Shown here: in pieces, positions 1 through 13,900 of the stretch
How positions within the stretch are numbered: the first letter of the stretch is position 1
How the letters are laid out: every line of letters begins with the position of its first letter
DNA from: Collybia mongolica
Taxonomy: Eukaryota; Basidiomycota; Agaricomycetes; Agaricales; Clitocybaceae
Direction of reading: 5' to 3'
Assembly: GCA_013420905.1 (NCBI GenBank)
Contig: JAAXNY010000001.1
Span: 806,001 to 870,000, forward strand
Length of the DNA: 64,000 bases
The notes under the pieces: model-generated
What the model was told of the DNA's origin: nothing
Databases searched by the model: none
Seen by the model: the letters and a program-made list of their open reading frames with translations, nothing else
Program-made: the position numbers and the translations under genes

Positions 1-426
1 GGTGTTGCCTTGTCGAGCCATGATAGATCTGTTACAACGACGACTGACAGCAAGGCGGTTAACCTGGCCAACGAACAGACGCTGATGTACGCTGATGTAA
101 TTCCAGAATCTCGGCAACCTCCGTATTGCTACGCTCCGAACGACACTCTTGCTCTGCAACACTCTTACAGCGGTGAATAATACCTCCAGCTACAACTATA
201 TTTTTACAATTCTTGGTCTATGATAAAGTTGCAATATCCGATTATTGATCACACATACCGCCGGGCACCGTGATGCCGACCGTGGCACTGGCAGATTCAC
301 ATGACTCTGAGCTTTCATAGGCTTGTGTGAACTATCAGGAGTTCAACCATTTATAAAGTGTTCGAGCTAAACATTTCCCATCGAAAAGTCCCTGCCCCAC
401 ACAGCACGCATTGCGATAATTGCTAA
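1..426. other. Upstream region of the GST gene, no gene seen
   Basis: No reading frame with codon-like composition or a recognisable domain was found on either strand. It probably holds the GST promoter and 5' leader, but I see no site I would name with confidence. Confidence 0.4.
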
Positions 427-1512
427 ATGTTGACGGTCCATCACCTCAATAATTCCCGTTCGCAAAGGGTCCTTTGGTTATTGGTTAGTCGCGTACCTTC
501 ACAGCCGACGGGCCTCCTACCTAAATCGATGTCTGGACTCTGGATCACAGGAGGAGCTGGAATTGCCCTATGAGATCAAAAAATATGATCGCAATGCTGA
601 TCACCGGGCACCCAAAGAGTTACTTGCCCTTAACCCACTTGGAAAGTCTCCTGTTATCACGGACGGTGACATTACTTTGGCAGAAAGCGGGGCCATCGTC
701 GGTAGGACTAAAACTGAACTGAATAAGCAGCTTATTTAATTATGGCCCATACGCAGAGTATTTAATCTCTAAGTATGGGAACGGCAAATTTCAAGCTTCA
801 GAGCCCGGCTACCTTGATAACCTATATTGTATGTCACCAAATTTCAGGGTTTTGATCTAAAATTGACCGACCTACAAGTTACACATTATGCTGAGGGCTC
901 CCTTATGCCGCTCTTGGTTCAAAAGATGATTTTTGGTATAGTCCCAAAGAAATCGCCCTTTTTAATCCGGCCCCTGGTCAGTACGATATTCGGGCAACTC
1001 GAGAAGCAGATCATCCAGCCTGAATATAAAAGGCATTACGAATTAGTGAGTATGATCCAATCTAGTGTGGCGCGTTGCCACTGATAGGTTTAATATAGAT
1101 AGACGCTCACTTGAATAAAGTCGCTAGTTGGTTTGCAGGTGGGGATCATCCAACCGTAAGCCCAGGAATCCAAAATATCACGAGATTTGGATTTAGGGTG
1201 TTGATCTGTTGTTCGCAGTCTGCCGACTTCCAAATGGCATTCCCACTTGAGGCAATCGTCACAACTTCGCCCGACTTAGCATCTCCAAAAATGAAAGAAT
1301 ATGTGAAACGTGTTCAGGAGAGGTGTGTCAGGTCAATCTTTTTCGTACAGGTTTCCTTTGTTGACTGGCTGTTCCATCGCTCTGGCCATTAGACCTGCGT
1401 ATAAACGTGTAAGTGATCTCTAGCCTTTGGCTGCTTCGCTCAGTCATCTGAAATGACTCATCAGGGCATCGAGAAAGGCGGACCATATGCTTACGCCGTT
1501 AAGATGGCTTAG
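427..1512 (+). CDS. Glutathione S-transferase, 8 exons, 223 aa
   Basis: Cytosolic GST that conjugates glutathione to electrophiles. Exons 427-483, 551-701, 757-828, 879-1045, 1099-1155, 1219-1322, 1393-1408 and 1465-1512 join in frame (672 nt) across GT-AG introns of 50-70 nt. The N-terminus reads MLTVHHLNNSRSQR, with the Ser/Arg loop of GTT1/URE2-type fungal GSTs, followed by EELELPYEIKKY. The thioredoxin-fold cis-proline segment NPLGKSPVI and the glutathione-binding ESGAIVEYL motif are present. The all-helical C-terminal domain contains FAGGDHPTSADFQM and ends RPAYKR...AYAVKMA. The length is normal for the family. The ATG at 427 gives the family N-terminus without an extra exon. One mild oddity is Phe in LYFTHYAEGSLMP where Trp is common. 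Family assignment is secure; the substrate cannot be told from sequence. Confidence 0.9.
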
Positions 1513-1894
1513 TTGTTTTTGAAGGAGCTGGGTTTTCTACTTTGACCTCGTTACCAGTGTGATTCTGCCTTGAAAATGCATTGGTGCTCAAGTGAGGGAG
1601 GATTGGAAAAATGAAGGTAATTCCGCTATAACAAAGTATAGATACACGTCAAATTATACCGACTGATACGAGTAGGGTGTCATGAAATGGCATGGGTGCT
1701 GTCAATACAAATGCGTGAGGGTGTAAACAATATTAGTGGAGGGGTGTAGTAAAATAATTTTTTGAAAGGAGGATTAGTGAATATTTAAGTTACGACGAAT
1801 GAGTGAATGTTCGTATGCTTGATAATTAGGTGCAGTGAATGTGATAGATAAAAAGAGGGGATGAATCTATGATCATTATGGGAATGTAAATGAA
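1513..1894. other. Convergent 3' intergenic region
   Basis: This stretch lies between the stop codons of the plus-strand GST and the minus-strand conserved protein, so it should contain both 3' UTRs. No coding signal was seen. Confidence 0.5.
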
Positions 1895-3421
1895 TCAATT
1901 ACGTTCAGCGTCAACTCGTCTCCGTGCGCTTGCACCAGAATGAGCTTGTTGTTCCCAGTAGCTGTGACCTTCACCTTCGACCCAATCGCCAGTGATGGGG
2001 TCACGTTCAAAGTCGCCGTCCTGGTAGCCGTATCGTTGTTGCAACAGCTTCAAAAGTGGGTTTCGAAGGGCTGGATCCATTCGGACCATCTCCCCAGGAT
2101 GATAACTCCCAACGCTGTGGCGAGATAGACTCTCTTCGAATAGAGCTTCCTCAAAAGTGCATCCACAGTTGAGATATCCCGGTGGTGCATTTCGAGGTGG
2201 GTAGGTTCGACGTTCACGCCTCGAATCGTGCCAGGCGCACAAAGCATTCCCAGCTCTATTAAGAGAGCAGAACATCCGTTTCCTAGCATCTGTGCGGGCT
2301 TTCCAAGACTCTTGGAGTGAGGAAGTCTGAGGTGGCGTGGAGTGGGGGGTTGGAAGTCCTCCAAACAGGGAGCTTGCATGAGGCCCACGCACTGCCAGTG
2401 CAGTGCGCGCTCGATCATATTCAACCTCCAGATCGCGTAGCTTGCATTTAAGATGTTTGACCTCGGCTTCAAGGCGGGCCGTTTGTTCGGAAGGATGGTA
2501 TGTTGGTGAAGGAACGGAAGCGACGGAGTATCCTGAGCTATTTTGTCGCGACTGCATGGCGTGGTTTCGTGACTGCATTGCATATTGGTCGTTATACATA
2601 GTCCTACCAAAGGTTGAAGAACCTGAGGACGCGGAATCCGGGGAGCAATTTCGTGGCGCAACAGGATTGAAATCAGCGAACGACAGGTCATGCGACATGA
2701 TAGGTTGGAAGGCCATGTTGTGGTCGAGAACGGCACCACCTGGAAATGCAGAGTTGTGCATCTCTAGTGGAAGCTGATGACCTAAGTGAGACGTTGAATT
2801 CCACTCATGTCCAGGATATGAATTTTGCCTTCGGGAAGACGGAGATCGGCTCAGTCTAGGATGAGATGCACTACTGGTGTCGCCCATCGCACCAGTTAAA
2901 CTCGAAGTTAGGCTGCAGCTGGATGATGCCACTCCCATGTCGGAAGGTTCGTGCATTTGACCTACAAATGTTCCCTGATTCATACTTCAGCACAATTTAT
3001 ACACGTTATTAATGTGTATGCTACTCACAGCCATGTACTGGTGTCCTAGAGAATAACAAGTCTCGTCGTTGTCCGAAGAGCGGCGTTGGGTGGTAGGATG
3101 TGGCCTACTACTGCCGCTTCTCGTCCCAGATTGGGACCAAGTTCCAGAGCCGGGAGTGTGTGACATGATACCAAATTCTTCTGGACTTGGAGAAGTTCCT
3201 TGTTTGGAGGAATGGTATGGTCGGACTCGCGTCGTGGTGGCTAGGGAAGCTGTCGAACTAGAGCGACACGAGGTCGAGGAGACCAAGGTAGCCGCAGAGG
3301 GAGGGCGGGAAGGAGACTCTGTTTGGGAAGATAATGAATATGGTTGCTCAGGTTGTTCTTCTTTAATACGGGGCTGCCCCGAGGTACCGAACTCCAACCA
3401 ACGGAAATCTGTGTCATTCAT
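1895..3421 (-). CDS. Conserved fungal protein of unknown function, 2 exons, 490 aa
   Basis: I do not recognise a named family. Exon 1 is 3421-3039 and exon 2 is 2984-1895. A 54-nt intron (donor GTACAT, acceptor GAAG) keeps the frame as SLGHH/MNQGTFVGQM; the nearby stronger-looking GTGAGT donor at about 3030 would break it. The N-terminal 300 residues are Ser/Pro-rich and probably disordered. Next comes a short coiled coil (EQTARLEAEVKHLKCKLRDL). The C-terminal 150 residues look ordered and conserved, with RKRMFCSLNRAGNALCAWHD, a Cys pair in GYLNCGCTFEEALFEESL, and NPLLKLLQQRYGYQDGDFER. Such a layout would fit a nuclear or regulatory protein, but that is inference. The start ATG at 3421 (MNDTDFRW) is the first ATG of the open frame; an upstream exon is not excluded. 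Confidence 0.7.
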
Positions 3422-4624
3422 GATGATCAGGCGGTGCAGATCATACGGTAGGGCAGTTATGTCAATGACTAAAAGCTGCAAGCTCTACACTGTAGCTTGG
3501 GCGATGGATGGGGTCGCTGATCAGAGTGAAGTTGCGAAGGAGATAGTTAACGATGTGGTGAATGCTTGACGACTTATAAAAATATTCCCGCAACGACAGG
3601 CTGTACGAGGTTTGATTCAGGTGGATTTCCCACTGTGATAGTTTAGACTGGTTTAGCGGTGGTTAATTGATCGATCAAATCATCGGGCATCCGGGCCAGG
3701 ACCAATTAAAGATAATTTAGACCATTTAGCAAGGTCAGGCAACCCAAACACTCCAGCTGAATCGATAGGGGATCTGCGATGATGAACGATGATGCGGGCA
3801 TTGAGAAAATTGTTTGAAAAGATACTGCGTTGTTGTAGTTCTTCATTTTGATGGTGGGCCTGTTTCGAGTTCGATCAAAGCCCCCAACAAACATATGCAA
3901 GCAACGGGAAGTGGCAACCATCGCCCAACTTCGCCACCAACTGTTGTATAGGAGCTATGGGGCCTCTTGGTTCAACAGGCACCCACAGAACACTTTTTCA
4001 GTACAGGTTAAAGATTGCTGAGAATGGACTCTTTATAACATTTCAAGATCAGCATCGCGCGACCTCGCGGATTCAGGTCCGATATCAGTGAGGCTCGGAC
4101 TTGGCAACATACAAATTCTCGGCGGTGGATAAGTTTTAGAGTCATTGCAAAACCCAGATGTGATTTTGGCCCCAGCTTGTGGTTCTACCTGGAAGCAGAG
4201 CAAATTCATTTTACGGAGGCTTTGTACGGGTTGATAACCGTTCCTCCGTTATCCTTTGGAAATTCGGATGTGCCGGATAGTCAGATGCAGGGCTATAGAA
4301 GAACGTGTAGCAGAGCGCTGGGTAAAATGGGGTTTAGCCCCACGATAACTCCCTAAAAACGAGTAATCCGCGAGTCGAAGCCAGGGATAAAGAGTCAAGC
4401 GACTTGATGACTGGTAGTCTCCACAGCGTTGGTGCAATCGTTTAAGGCTCGTATTGTATTAGACTGCTAGGGCAGTGTGCCATAATTATCTTCAAGTTAT
4501 TGTCCGTCCGGCTTTGTGTCATAACGAATGACGTCTCGCCAGGCTTTCCCCTTTACGACGATCCTACTGCAGTATCAGACCGTTAGAAAAAAGTTTCTTC
4601 AAGGTGACAGTCTAGTGGTTATCG
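3422..4624. other. 1.2-kb stretch with no convincing gene
   Basis: Only short open frames without domain-like sequence occur here. It should include the promoter of the minus-strand conserved protein (near 3,422-3,700) and the 3' end of the Som1-like gene. Nothing else can be supported. Confidence 0.4.
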
Positions 4625-4899
4625 TTACCTCGGGTCTGCTGGAACTTCTACTTCGCCAGTGGCCATATCTATGTTTACCAACCTTGTGATTTCGACGGCT
4701 GGTCGGCCGGAGCACCTGTGATCCCCGTCAGCGGTGTCAATAATAAAAGGGTCGTCATAACTAACAGCCTAAAGATGCGAGGGATTGGAAAACAATTCAT
4801 GCCTCCGTTGCTTTCAATTTCACAGGTGTATTGCACGATTTCGGCGATCTGACAATCTCCTGAGGAAGGGTTCTCAGGATCTTTTGTTACAGATGGCAT
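4625..4899 (-). CDS. Som1-like mitochondrial inner-membrane peptidase cofactor, 74 aa
   Basis: Small two-exon gene: exon 1 is 4899-4766, intron 4765-4716 (GTTAGT...CACAG), exon 2 is 4715-4625 ending in TAA. The product starts MPSVTKDPENPS and carries a spaced cysteine pattern, C-QIAEIVQYTCEIE then CFPIPRIFRLC, followed by GRPAVEITRLVNI. Som1-family proteins assist the Imp1/Imp2 inner-membrane peptidase in yeast and have a paired-Cys core of this kind followed by a P-x-x-R-x-F-x-x-C motif. The assignment rests on that motif only. The gene is easily missed because the splice splits the terminal Cys codon region. It lies head-to-head with S-adenosylhomocysteine hydrolase, 287 bp apart. Confidence 0.6.
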
Positions 4900-5186
4900 G
4901 TCGCCGCAATCTCTCTTGAGGTATACACAGGGCCGTCGACCTTTCGCGATTCGGGGTGTGTCGCGACGGTGCAACTCGAGGATCGAAGCAATCGAGAGTA
5001 CTCGTTTTGACAGCAGAACTGAGACGGTACTCGGCAGTTCGGACCTTGATTGATTATCTCAGCAGGGTTACTCAGGACCCGGAGATCACCACCGATCACG
5101 TGAACCAAAAATAAAAACGTTCGATCGAAATTCGAGCAAGTTATCCTTCTTTTCCCATCCTTCCATCTCCCCCTTTCTTATCTTCA
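4900..5186. promoter_or_regulatory. Shared divergent promoter region (Som1-like / SAH hydrolase)
   Basis: 287 bp separate two divergent start codons. Just before the hydrolase ATG is a pyrimidine-rich run (about 5,150-5,182, CTTCTTTTCCC...CCCCCTTTC), a usual feature of strongly expressed fungal genes. A palindromic CACGTG sits at about 5,097-5,102 (gatCACGTGaac), a candidate E-box type site. Function is inferred from position only. Confidence 0.45.
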
Positions 5187-7081
<1,895 letters not shown>

Positions 7082-7329
7082 CTGCATTGTTATGCACCCG
7101 TAATCATCGACGGCCTCAACGAGCCCTCGCCATTTAAACGGGAGAATGGGATCTTCAACGTCCTGATTGAGTTGGATGTCGTGATTCGTTCAGAAGAGTC
7201 GATATTTAAATGCTCTTGGCCGGCGGCAGGGAAAATAAAATAATAGTTGAGTGCACCTGATGGAGGGCTCCAGGGGAGCATGGCGTCGCGTACTGTTATG
7301 TTATCGTTAGGTAGTTTAGGCCTCAACGA

Positions 7330-8109
7330 GCCTTGGATGGAAGTTATACTTGGTTACTCCAATTCGGCTCTCTGGATAAGATCAAAATTTACATGATTGG
7401 AGGTATGTTCGAGGAATTGAACATCAGCTATTTGGTGTTGTTGGAACTGGATTTGACTTATTTAAGTAAGACCAACTGCTTTGGTTGTGAGGTGCTCAAT
7501 TTCATGTCTATCAAGGTCTAAAACTGTCTTAGTTCCCAACCAGCATCTACTATAACAATTATCAAGCCGGAGGAGATCCTAGAGAGAATCAGATGCATGA
7601 GGAGGATCTGTCAGCACTGGGCCCCATTGATCCCAGTTCTGTATCTTCGTTAGATGAAAACGAAAACAAATCACCATGGATTGTTCGAAAGATTCTGGGG
7701 GTGAGTGGATCTACTTCGCTTGGCGACCAGACAGCAGGCGCCTTCTGTATTATCACGAAAATGTTGTGGTACCATCTCCCACTCCACTTTCGTGATTTCA
7801 GTAGGACTTGATTTACATGACTTGGTCTACTGGATTAAAACGGCGTATTTCTAGTCTGTTACTGGAAGAATTATGATGTCTTCCTATGAATCCCTTCGGG
7901 CTATGGGAACAAGCGTTGTATGCCTCTCGCCCGTGAGTCTGTGGTTTATTTTGATAAATTAGTGTATGATGGTTAATTATCTGTTACTCGGGGAAGTGGG
8001 GCGATTCATCGCCTCTACTGTTACCTTGTATTCGCTTTAGGGACCTTGCTGTGCACACTGTGATTGTAGCAACTGTACGCCCGGGTCGCGTCACCGATCA
8101 TACCATTGA
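7330..8109 (+). other. Unresolved cluster of exon-like segments
   Basis: Several segments look coding, but I cannot settle the joins. One at about 7,333-7,402 reads TWLLQFGSLDKIKIYMIGG before a GTATGT donor. One at about 7,546-7,700 reads SIYYNNYQAGGDP...KSPWIVRKILG before GTGAGT. One at 7,856-7,932 reads SVTGRIMMSSYESLRAMG before GTGAGT. One at 8,041-8,109 reads GPCCAHCDCSNCTPGS then stop. Joining the last three in phase 0 gives an open product with a Cys-rich end, but a second frame of the 7,546 segment is also open. It could be a separate small gene or 5' exons of the following gene. No family is recognised. Confidence 0.35.
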
Positions 8110-8244
8110 TGACCTTGAACTTCCTTCTTTGTTCGTCACAATTATAGGGTGGAATGGCGGCTGTTGCTGCGCCAGTGTACGTGCTTTGGTTGCCGTCCTG
8201 GTTCCGTGATACAAATCTCTTGCATGGGTTTACCTTCATACAGA

Positions 8245-9479
8245 ATGGGACCAGTGTCTGATGCAATGGCGTCCTCCGTCGGAGACAGCATCATGGTAGA
8301 ACTGGGCATGCATGTTGGATTCGATCTTGCAACATCGTTGGCGAATGATCTTGTGTTGAAGAAGCCACTCAATTACGTGCTGCCGATTCATTCGAGCCGC
8401 CTGGAGACGACGAGTGCAAAGGTATTGCTGATCACCCTGAGACACAAACACATCGTCGGCGATGCGGCGTTGGGATTCTTCCGCAGCTCGATCCATGGGT
8501 AAGTGTGGGCGATTGTTTAGGTGAGTACAACTAATTCAGTATTTTAATGCGTCATGTGTACCAGAGATAGCTCCCTTTTCGCGTCGGTAAAAGATTACCT
8601 TGCCATTGAGAAGGGGTGGTTCTCGCCGTACCTTTTTGCGAGCGCGAGAAGGCCGATCATCCCTAGGACTATGAAACCTGACGTCGTTTTCTGCCATGGG
8701 CCGTTCTTACAAGGTAGCACTGCCTTTGTTTCTTTGTATTTCTAAACACTGGCGCTGAAACAATTCCTTCTGCAGGTGATTACAGGATCGGTGAGACGTT
8801 GCTAGCGGAATCGGCATATGCTATCGTACTCAGCGACCCAAAGCCGCCGCTACTTGTGATAGTAACTGAAGACGATGTAAAAAAACGGGACCATCGGTCG
8901 CGTTTGTCAATTCCGTTGCTATCGAATAGGTTCAAGCGTGATCGGTCGCGCTCTCCATCCCCGGAGCCAGCATTGACGCCGCTCCCACTCCCGCCGATGC
9001 CGCGCAGGATGGTACTATTGGTTGTGGGTCTGCGGCCCCACCGCAAGGTGTGGACCACGAGCGCGCGGCCTGAGGAGAGCGTGCTAAATTATGTTGTGCT
9101 GAATGGTTGCCCAGCAGTGGTGGTGCCCGTGAAGATGGGCGCGCCGCTGGTCGCGTGGGACACACTGACGCTAGAGCAGCTATGGAAGGTGGAATTACCG
9201 CCGGAAGGGGCGACCAAGAGTGGGGATGGGCGATATGAGGGCATCGTTGCCGTATTGTGTGAGTTTTTGGACCTCTGCGTTGATTGGGCAAGGGTCGTGC
9301 TTGAGTATGGGCTAACGTCGGTGGGTGCGGAGGGAGAGGTCAGTAGGAGGGCGGCGGTCAGAGATGCGGTGATGTTGTTGGTGGCAGCTGCTGTGCGAAG
9401 CAAGACACTGAAGGGGGAAGGAGCGGGGGAGGAGCTTAAGGAGGACAGGGCCGGGATTGCGATGTGGAGGATTCCGTAG
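8245..9479 (+). CDS. Unrecognised protein, 3 exons, 368 aa
   Basis: Exons 8245-8498, 8565-8713 and 8776-9479 join in frame (1,107 nt) through GTAAGT...CCAG and GTAGCA...GCAG introns. The product starts MGPVSDAMASSVGDS and contains KPLNYVLPIHSSRLETTSAK, KGWFSPYLFASARRP, VVFCHGPFLQGDYRIGETLL and, later, LRPHRKVWTTSARPEESVLN and APLVAWDTLTLEQLWKVELP. The middle (about residues 160-205) is rich in Arg/Ser/Pro and looks like a linker. No catalytic motif or membrane segment is obvious. The consistent splice phase and sequence character support a real gene; the start is the first ATG of the open frame, and 5' exons may exist in the region just upstream. Confidence 0.65.
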
Positions 9480-9804
9480 GAGTGTTATCCGCGAGGATTT
9501 AGTTGTGTCGACGCAGATCTTGGTTAGTCTACATGGACCGAACAAACTTGGGACTTCCCTGTCAGGTGGTACAGCTCTCGTTTATTATCAAAGAGAGTTA
9601 GGACAGGTCAAGGTTCGCGTCACTGTCATGACTCATGGGCTCGCGATTGAGTGACTCGAGATTAGAAAGTTGACAGGATCAGGGTCACCTGAGATATTTC
9701 AAATTTAAAAGTTCAGATTGAACGTTCTAATCGTACCGGGCCTCGTGCATTCTTACGTCTCATAACACCTGCAAGCTGCATAGATTCCCCCCCCTGAAAA
9801 CACT
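9480..9804. other. Intergenic, no gene seen
   Basis: Only short frames. It probably carries the 3' UTR of the preceding gene and the promoter of the NADAR gene. Confidence 0.4.
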
Positions 9805-10439
9805 ATGCGTGGCAGGGATGATTATGTGTTTTTTTGGAAGACAAATCATGTCAAGTGAGTGAACACAGTTCAATTTTAATGCAGTAGTTTGATCATGATG
9901 TACTCGATCTTTTGGTTAGTGGATGGGCCTCACAGTGGTATTCTTCGCCATTCATAGCAACGGTAGAAATCGGCGGAAAAAAAGAGGCGACAAAGTTTAC
10001 ATCGGCTGAGCAGTGGATGATGGCGCACAAGGCGCTGTTATTCGGTGATGTCAGGGTTGCGAGGGAAGTTATTGCCGTTGATGGAACGGGGAGCGGGGCG
10101 ATGGCACAAGTGAAGGCTTTGGGACGGGAAGTGGCCGGGTTTGATGATGAGGTATGGAAGCGCGAGCGAGAACAGATTGTACTGGAGGGAAATTTGCACA
10201 AGTTTCGAGCAAACGCAGAATTGAAGAAAAAGCTGTTAGATACTAGAAAGAGGGTGTTTGTTGAAGCCAGTCCTGGTGATCGGATATGGGGAATTGGATA
10301 TGCGGAGGACAAGGCGCTGGAGGACCGATCTGGATGGGGGTTGAATCTATTGGGAAAAGCGTTGGAAGAGACACGAAGAATGTTGAGGGAAGAAGAAGCG
10401 TTGAACACGGAAGGTAGGGAAGAATTCTATAGCAATTGA
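9805..10439 (+). CDS. NADAR-domain protein (YbiA/RibX-like), 2 exons, 189 aa
   Basis: Exon 1 is 9805-9854, intron 9855-9919 (GTGAGT...GTTAG), exon 2 is 9920-10439. The whole product is one NADAR (DUF1768) domain: DYVFFWKTNHVNGWASQW, SPFIATVEIGG, then the family signature F-T-S-A-E-Q-W-M-M-A-H-K-A-L-L-F, VKALGREVAGFD, a W-x3-R-x2-IV-x2-GN-x2-KF block, LLDTRKRVFVEASP and DRIWGIG. Family members act as N-glycosidases on riboflavin-pathway intermediates or on ADP-ribosylated molecules. The acidic Glu in AEQWMM and the ASPxDxIWGIG tail are present, so activity is plausible. Which substrate it uses cannot be told. Confidence 0.88.
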
Positions 10440-10916
10440 GTAGTATTATTACCTGATCATTATAAGACAAATATATCGTAAACGTCGACACAGACGGCAT
10501 TGAAGAGTGGAATATTTAGTTACAGGCGGCTACCCGAGAGCAAAGCTCATATGAGGTTCAGGGAAGACGGAGGGGCGGTGAATTCCAGATTGACGTCCTT
10601 TGAATCAAACATAAGACAACACAAAGGGCAGATTTGGCGTGAGAGCTGAGCGCGGCCAGTTCGCCAACACAAATCCGAGTGCCAGAGCCTCTAAACTTCC
10701 TCTCAACCCTCATCTCCTTTCCCCATATTTTCGCGCCTCTGTTCGCTTCCTGCTACCCCTCGAGTACCCAAATCGATCCCAATCTTACTACAAGCCCGGT
10801 TTTTTGTCAACGTCGCTGAGTTTGTGGCTTCTGCCTGTCAATCCCTTGCAATCAGAACTCATCAGAGCTCAATCATTGCCCTGGTGCTCTCCACCTCAAA
10901 CCCCACCCACATACAA
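10440..10916. promoter_or_regulatory. Probable promoter and 5' leader of the La-motif gene
   Basis: Region between the NADAR stop and the La-motif gene ATG. The last 250 bases are C/T-rich (CTTCCTCTCAACC, CTCCTTTCCCC), in keeping with a fungal 5' leader. The coding frame is open upstream to about 10,824 but contains no other ATG, so 10,917 is the start. Confidence 0.4.
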
Positions 10917-13900
10917 ATGGTCTCGCCGTCCATTTCATCTCCCCCAAAAGTTCCACCTCTTTCCTATGCTGACCGCGCAAAGAAAGCGCAGAACATAAGG
11001 TCCCCCATCTCCTTGCAACCTCACCGAATTGCTGTACAGACTGTACCAAGTGTTATATCAGAAACTTCAACCTCATTCTTGACATCCCCATCCAAAACGG
11101 CCCCAAAACGAACCAATGTCGATGATACGCTGGACTTCCCTGCCGTTCCTACCTCAACGCTCTCCCACCCGCCAACTTCTTCCACTGCCACAAGTACCGT
11201 CCTTGTAAATGGCGTGAAACGCTCTTCGAACGATCTAGCCGAAAAAGCGCTATCAATAGTAGCCTCCCACACCGCGCCGCCACAGAAATCCCCCGTTGTT
11301 AACGTTTGGAATGTCCGAAAGGAACAAATGGCTGCCGCGCGTTCACCGGCCACTGCCTCATCACACATGCCCGCCTCACAGAGCATGCCTTTGCCTCCAA
11401 AAACCGGCTTGTCGCCCAATCAGTCCTTGACTTCATCCAAATCACCGCGAGATTCGGCTCCGAACTATGTACATGGTCCGAGCGCATCAGCCGCCACCAA
11501 CGGGGTGCCGGTGGTGCTACCACGAGTTGAAAACGACCCTTTTGTCGTGCGCATATTTACTAAACCCACGCGTGTGCAGATACCTTCTATCTCGCCATCT
11601 GTTGATACAGATAGCTGGCCCGAGGTCGGCAAGTTAGCTGCGGCGCCAATATCAAATACTGCAGTCCCAGGACAAGCTCCAGACTTAACCTCGAATTCCA
11701 GAGAGGAAAATCAGAGTAATATTGGCTCGGGGAGCGAGCAGTTATCTGCAGGTGTATCCAGGAAGAGTGCGTTTTCATATTTCGTGTTTGTTAGATCGAG
11801 TTTTCCTGTTCCACCGTCTCCCATGTCCTTGTATTTCTGTTCTTTACTTGAAATCGCGTCGCATGAGGAAGCTGACGAGAATGTACCTTTTTTTCGTTCT
11901 TGCCCATTGAATTCTCAGGTGAAAAAACCAAATGGATTCCTATACCTGTTGAAGAGCTTCAAGCTACTGCCGACGCTCTGACTAAGACAGAAAAACGGCA
12001 AAACCAGTCTAGAAAAGGGTCTCAGCATCCTCAAAAACAACGATCTAACCCTCAACAATCTCAAGGAATAGCCTCAGGTTCTGGTTCAACGCAAACACGA
12101 AGCAGGTTGCATTCTGCATCTCAGTCTGCTTCTCAATCCAGGGTTCAGAGTCGCTCTGGGAGTCTGCAATCAAGTCCGCGATTTCCCCGAGGAAGAAAGC
12201 TGCCAGGTGATGAAAACTTTGTTGCTGGCGTCAGTGGGTACACGGTCCCGAATCATGGTTCTGCCGGCCGTTCTCCGGATACCAGCTCCCCCCGGTTACA
12301 GGTACAACATCAACTTCCCCCAACATACCAGCCCCCGTCAAATTCTGACAACTATGCTGTATCCTCAATTCAATCCGTCAATCTTTACGGCCAAGGCGTT
12401 TCTCCGTCGAATGTACCATATTATCCACCGACTCTGCACCAACCCTCAAGCTATCTTCGTGCTTCCCCTCATCCTTCACACAGTGGTTATCTTTCTGGCC
12501 AGAGCACACCACCCTTACAACCCGTCCCTTACCAGCCCGTGTATTATATCCCGTTCCCGCCGCAACCGTACATTCACTGGAATGGCCATAGTCGCAGCAA
12601 TCCAGGATCGGGCCATCACACCCCGGCGTACCCTTCACCGTCCCACATGCAAGGAGGTGCTGTAATACCATCCCACCTTCCACAATTCACACACTCACAC
12701 GTTCAGCCGCATCACCCACGTGCCCCTCGACGGAGGAGCGAGACAAGTCCATTACTGGGGATGAGGCCACCACCGCCCCATCAGTCACAGCCTGTAGGAG
12801 GGTATAACGTACCTTTCGTAGGTGCCGAAATGAATGGAACCACAGACATAGGGGAGAGACCTGTGGTGTTTGGGAGCATTGGTGTTCCAGGGGCAAGTAA
12901 ATGCCCTAGTCCGGCACCGATTATAGACAACGATCGGGGAGCTGAAGAGAAGCCATTTATTACGTTTTCGATTGGGGTGGGGCCTGGGGATGCGGGGCCC
13001 TCACGGGTGCGGTCTAGGACCGTTTCATCGAAGGCGAGGAGCAGGACAGCCACCATGTCGGAAGCAGGGAGCGAGATGAGACTGACTATCGGAGCAGATC
13101 CGACTGATGAGGTCAAGGTCATCGATTTGACTGATTCCCAGGATTCGAAGTGGGAATTTGGGACTGTCGCGGCGACGCCGGGTTTCAATGATGATGCGGT
13201 AGTCACGACGGTATCAGACGATGCATCCACTGACGGGGCGCAGGGCGATGATGCGGCGGTCGCGTCCGGGTACGAACAGCTGCCACCGGTCTTGACATCG
13301 ATTGCAGGCTTTGGGTCCCCCTTGGAACCGCCACATACGTTGGGGCACTCGCCGCCTCAACACCCACAGGTGCTGATTACTCGTTCAGCGTCAGGTTCGC
13401 CGCCTGGCCAGTTCAACCCCCAAAACTCCGGCTCGCAGGCTGGTTCGACAAGTGGGCATGTTGATGATGAGTTTGAGGTCAAGGACTTTGGATATGGATT
13501 TGGGCCTGTTAGTGGTACGGGGTATGCGGAGACAATTACACGTGCGGAGAGGGCGCAAAGGCAGCAAGAGCACCACCGCGAGCTGGAACGAGAGAAGGTT
13601 GAGAAGGTGGCTAGGGAAGCCTTTGAACGGGACACGTTGTTGCGGGAGGAGAAGGAGTTAAGGGAGCTTGCAAAAGGAGTTGCTGAGCTTGAGCTGGACA
13701 AAGCTGTTAGAGACCCGGATGTACCGAATCGGCCGAGGCGTGGGAGCTACTATGGTGGGCATGAGCGAGGTAGCAGTGGTGGATATGGGGGGAGGAGGGG
13801 AAGAGGAATGAACGGGTTTGGGCGGGGCTATGGCCGCCGCGGAGGTGGTGGATTCCAGCAACACTCGCGACATGCACCACCATTTAGTGTTACCCCTCCA

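Noticed and set aside
3422..3481. Longer N-terminus of the minus-strand conserved protein
   Set aside because: The extension begins with TTG; the ATG at 3,421 is the first proper start.
10824..10916. Upstream start of the La-motif gene at 10,824
   Set aside because: The codon there is TTG. The first ATG in frame is 10,917.
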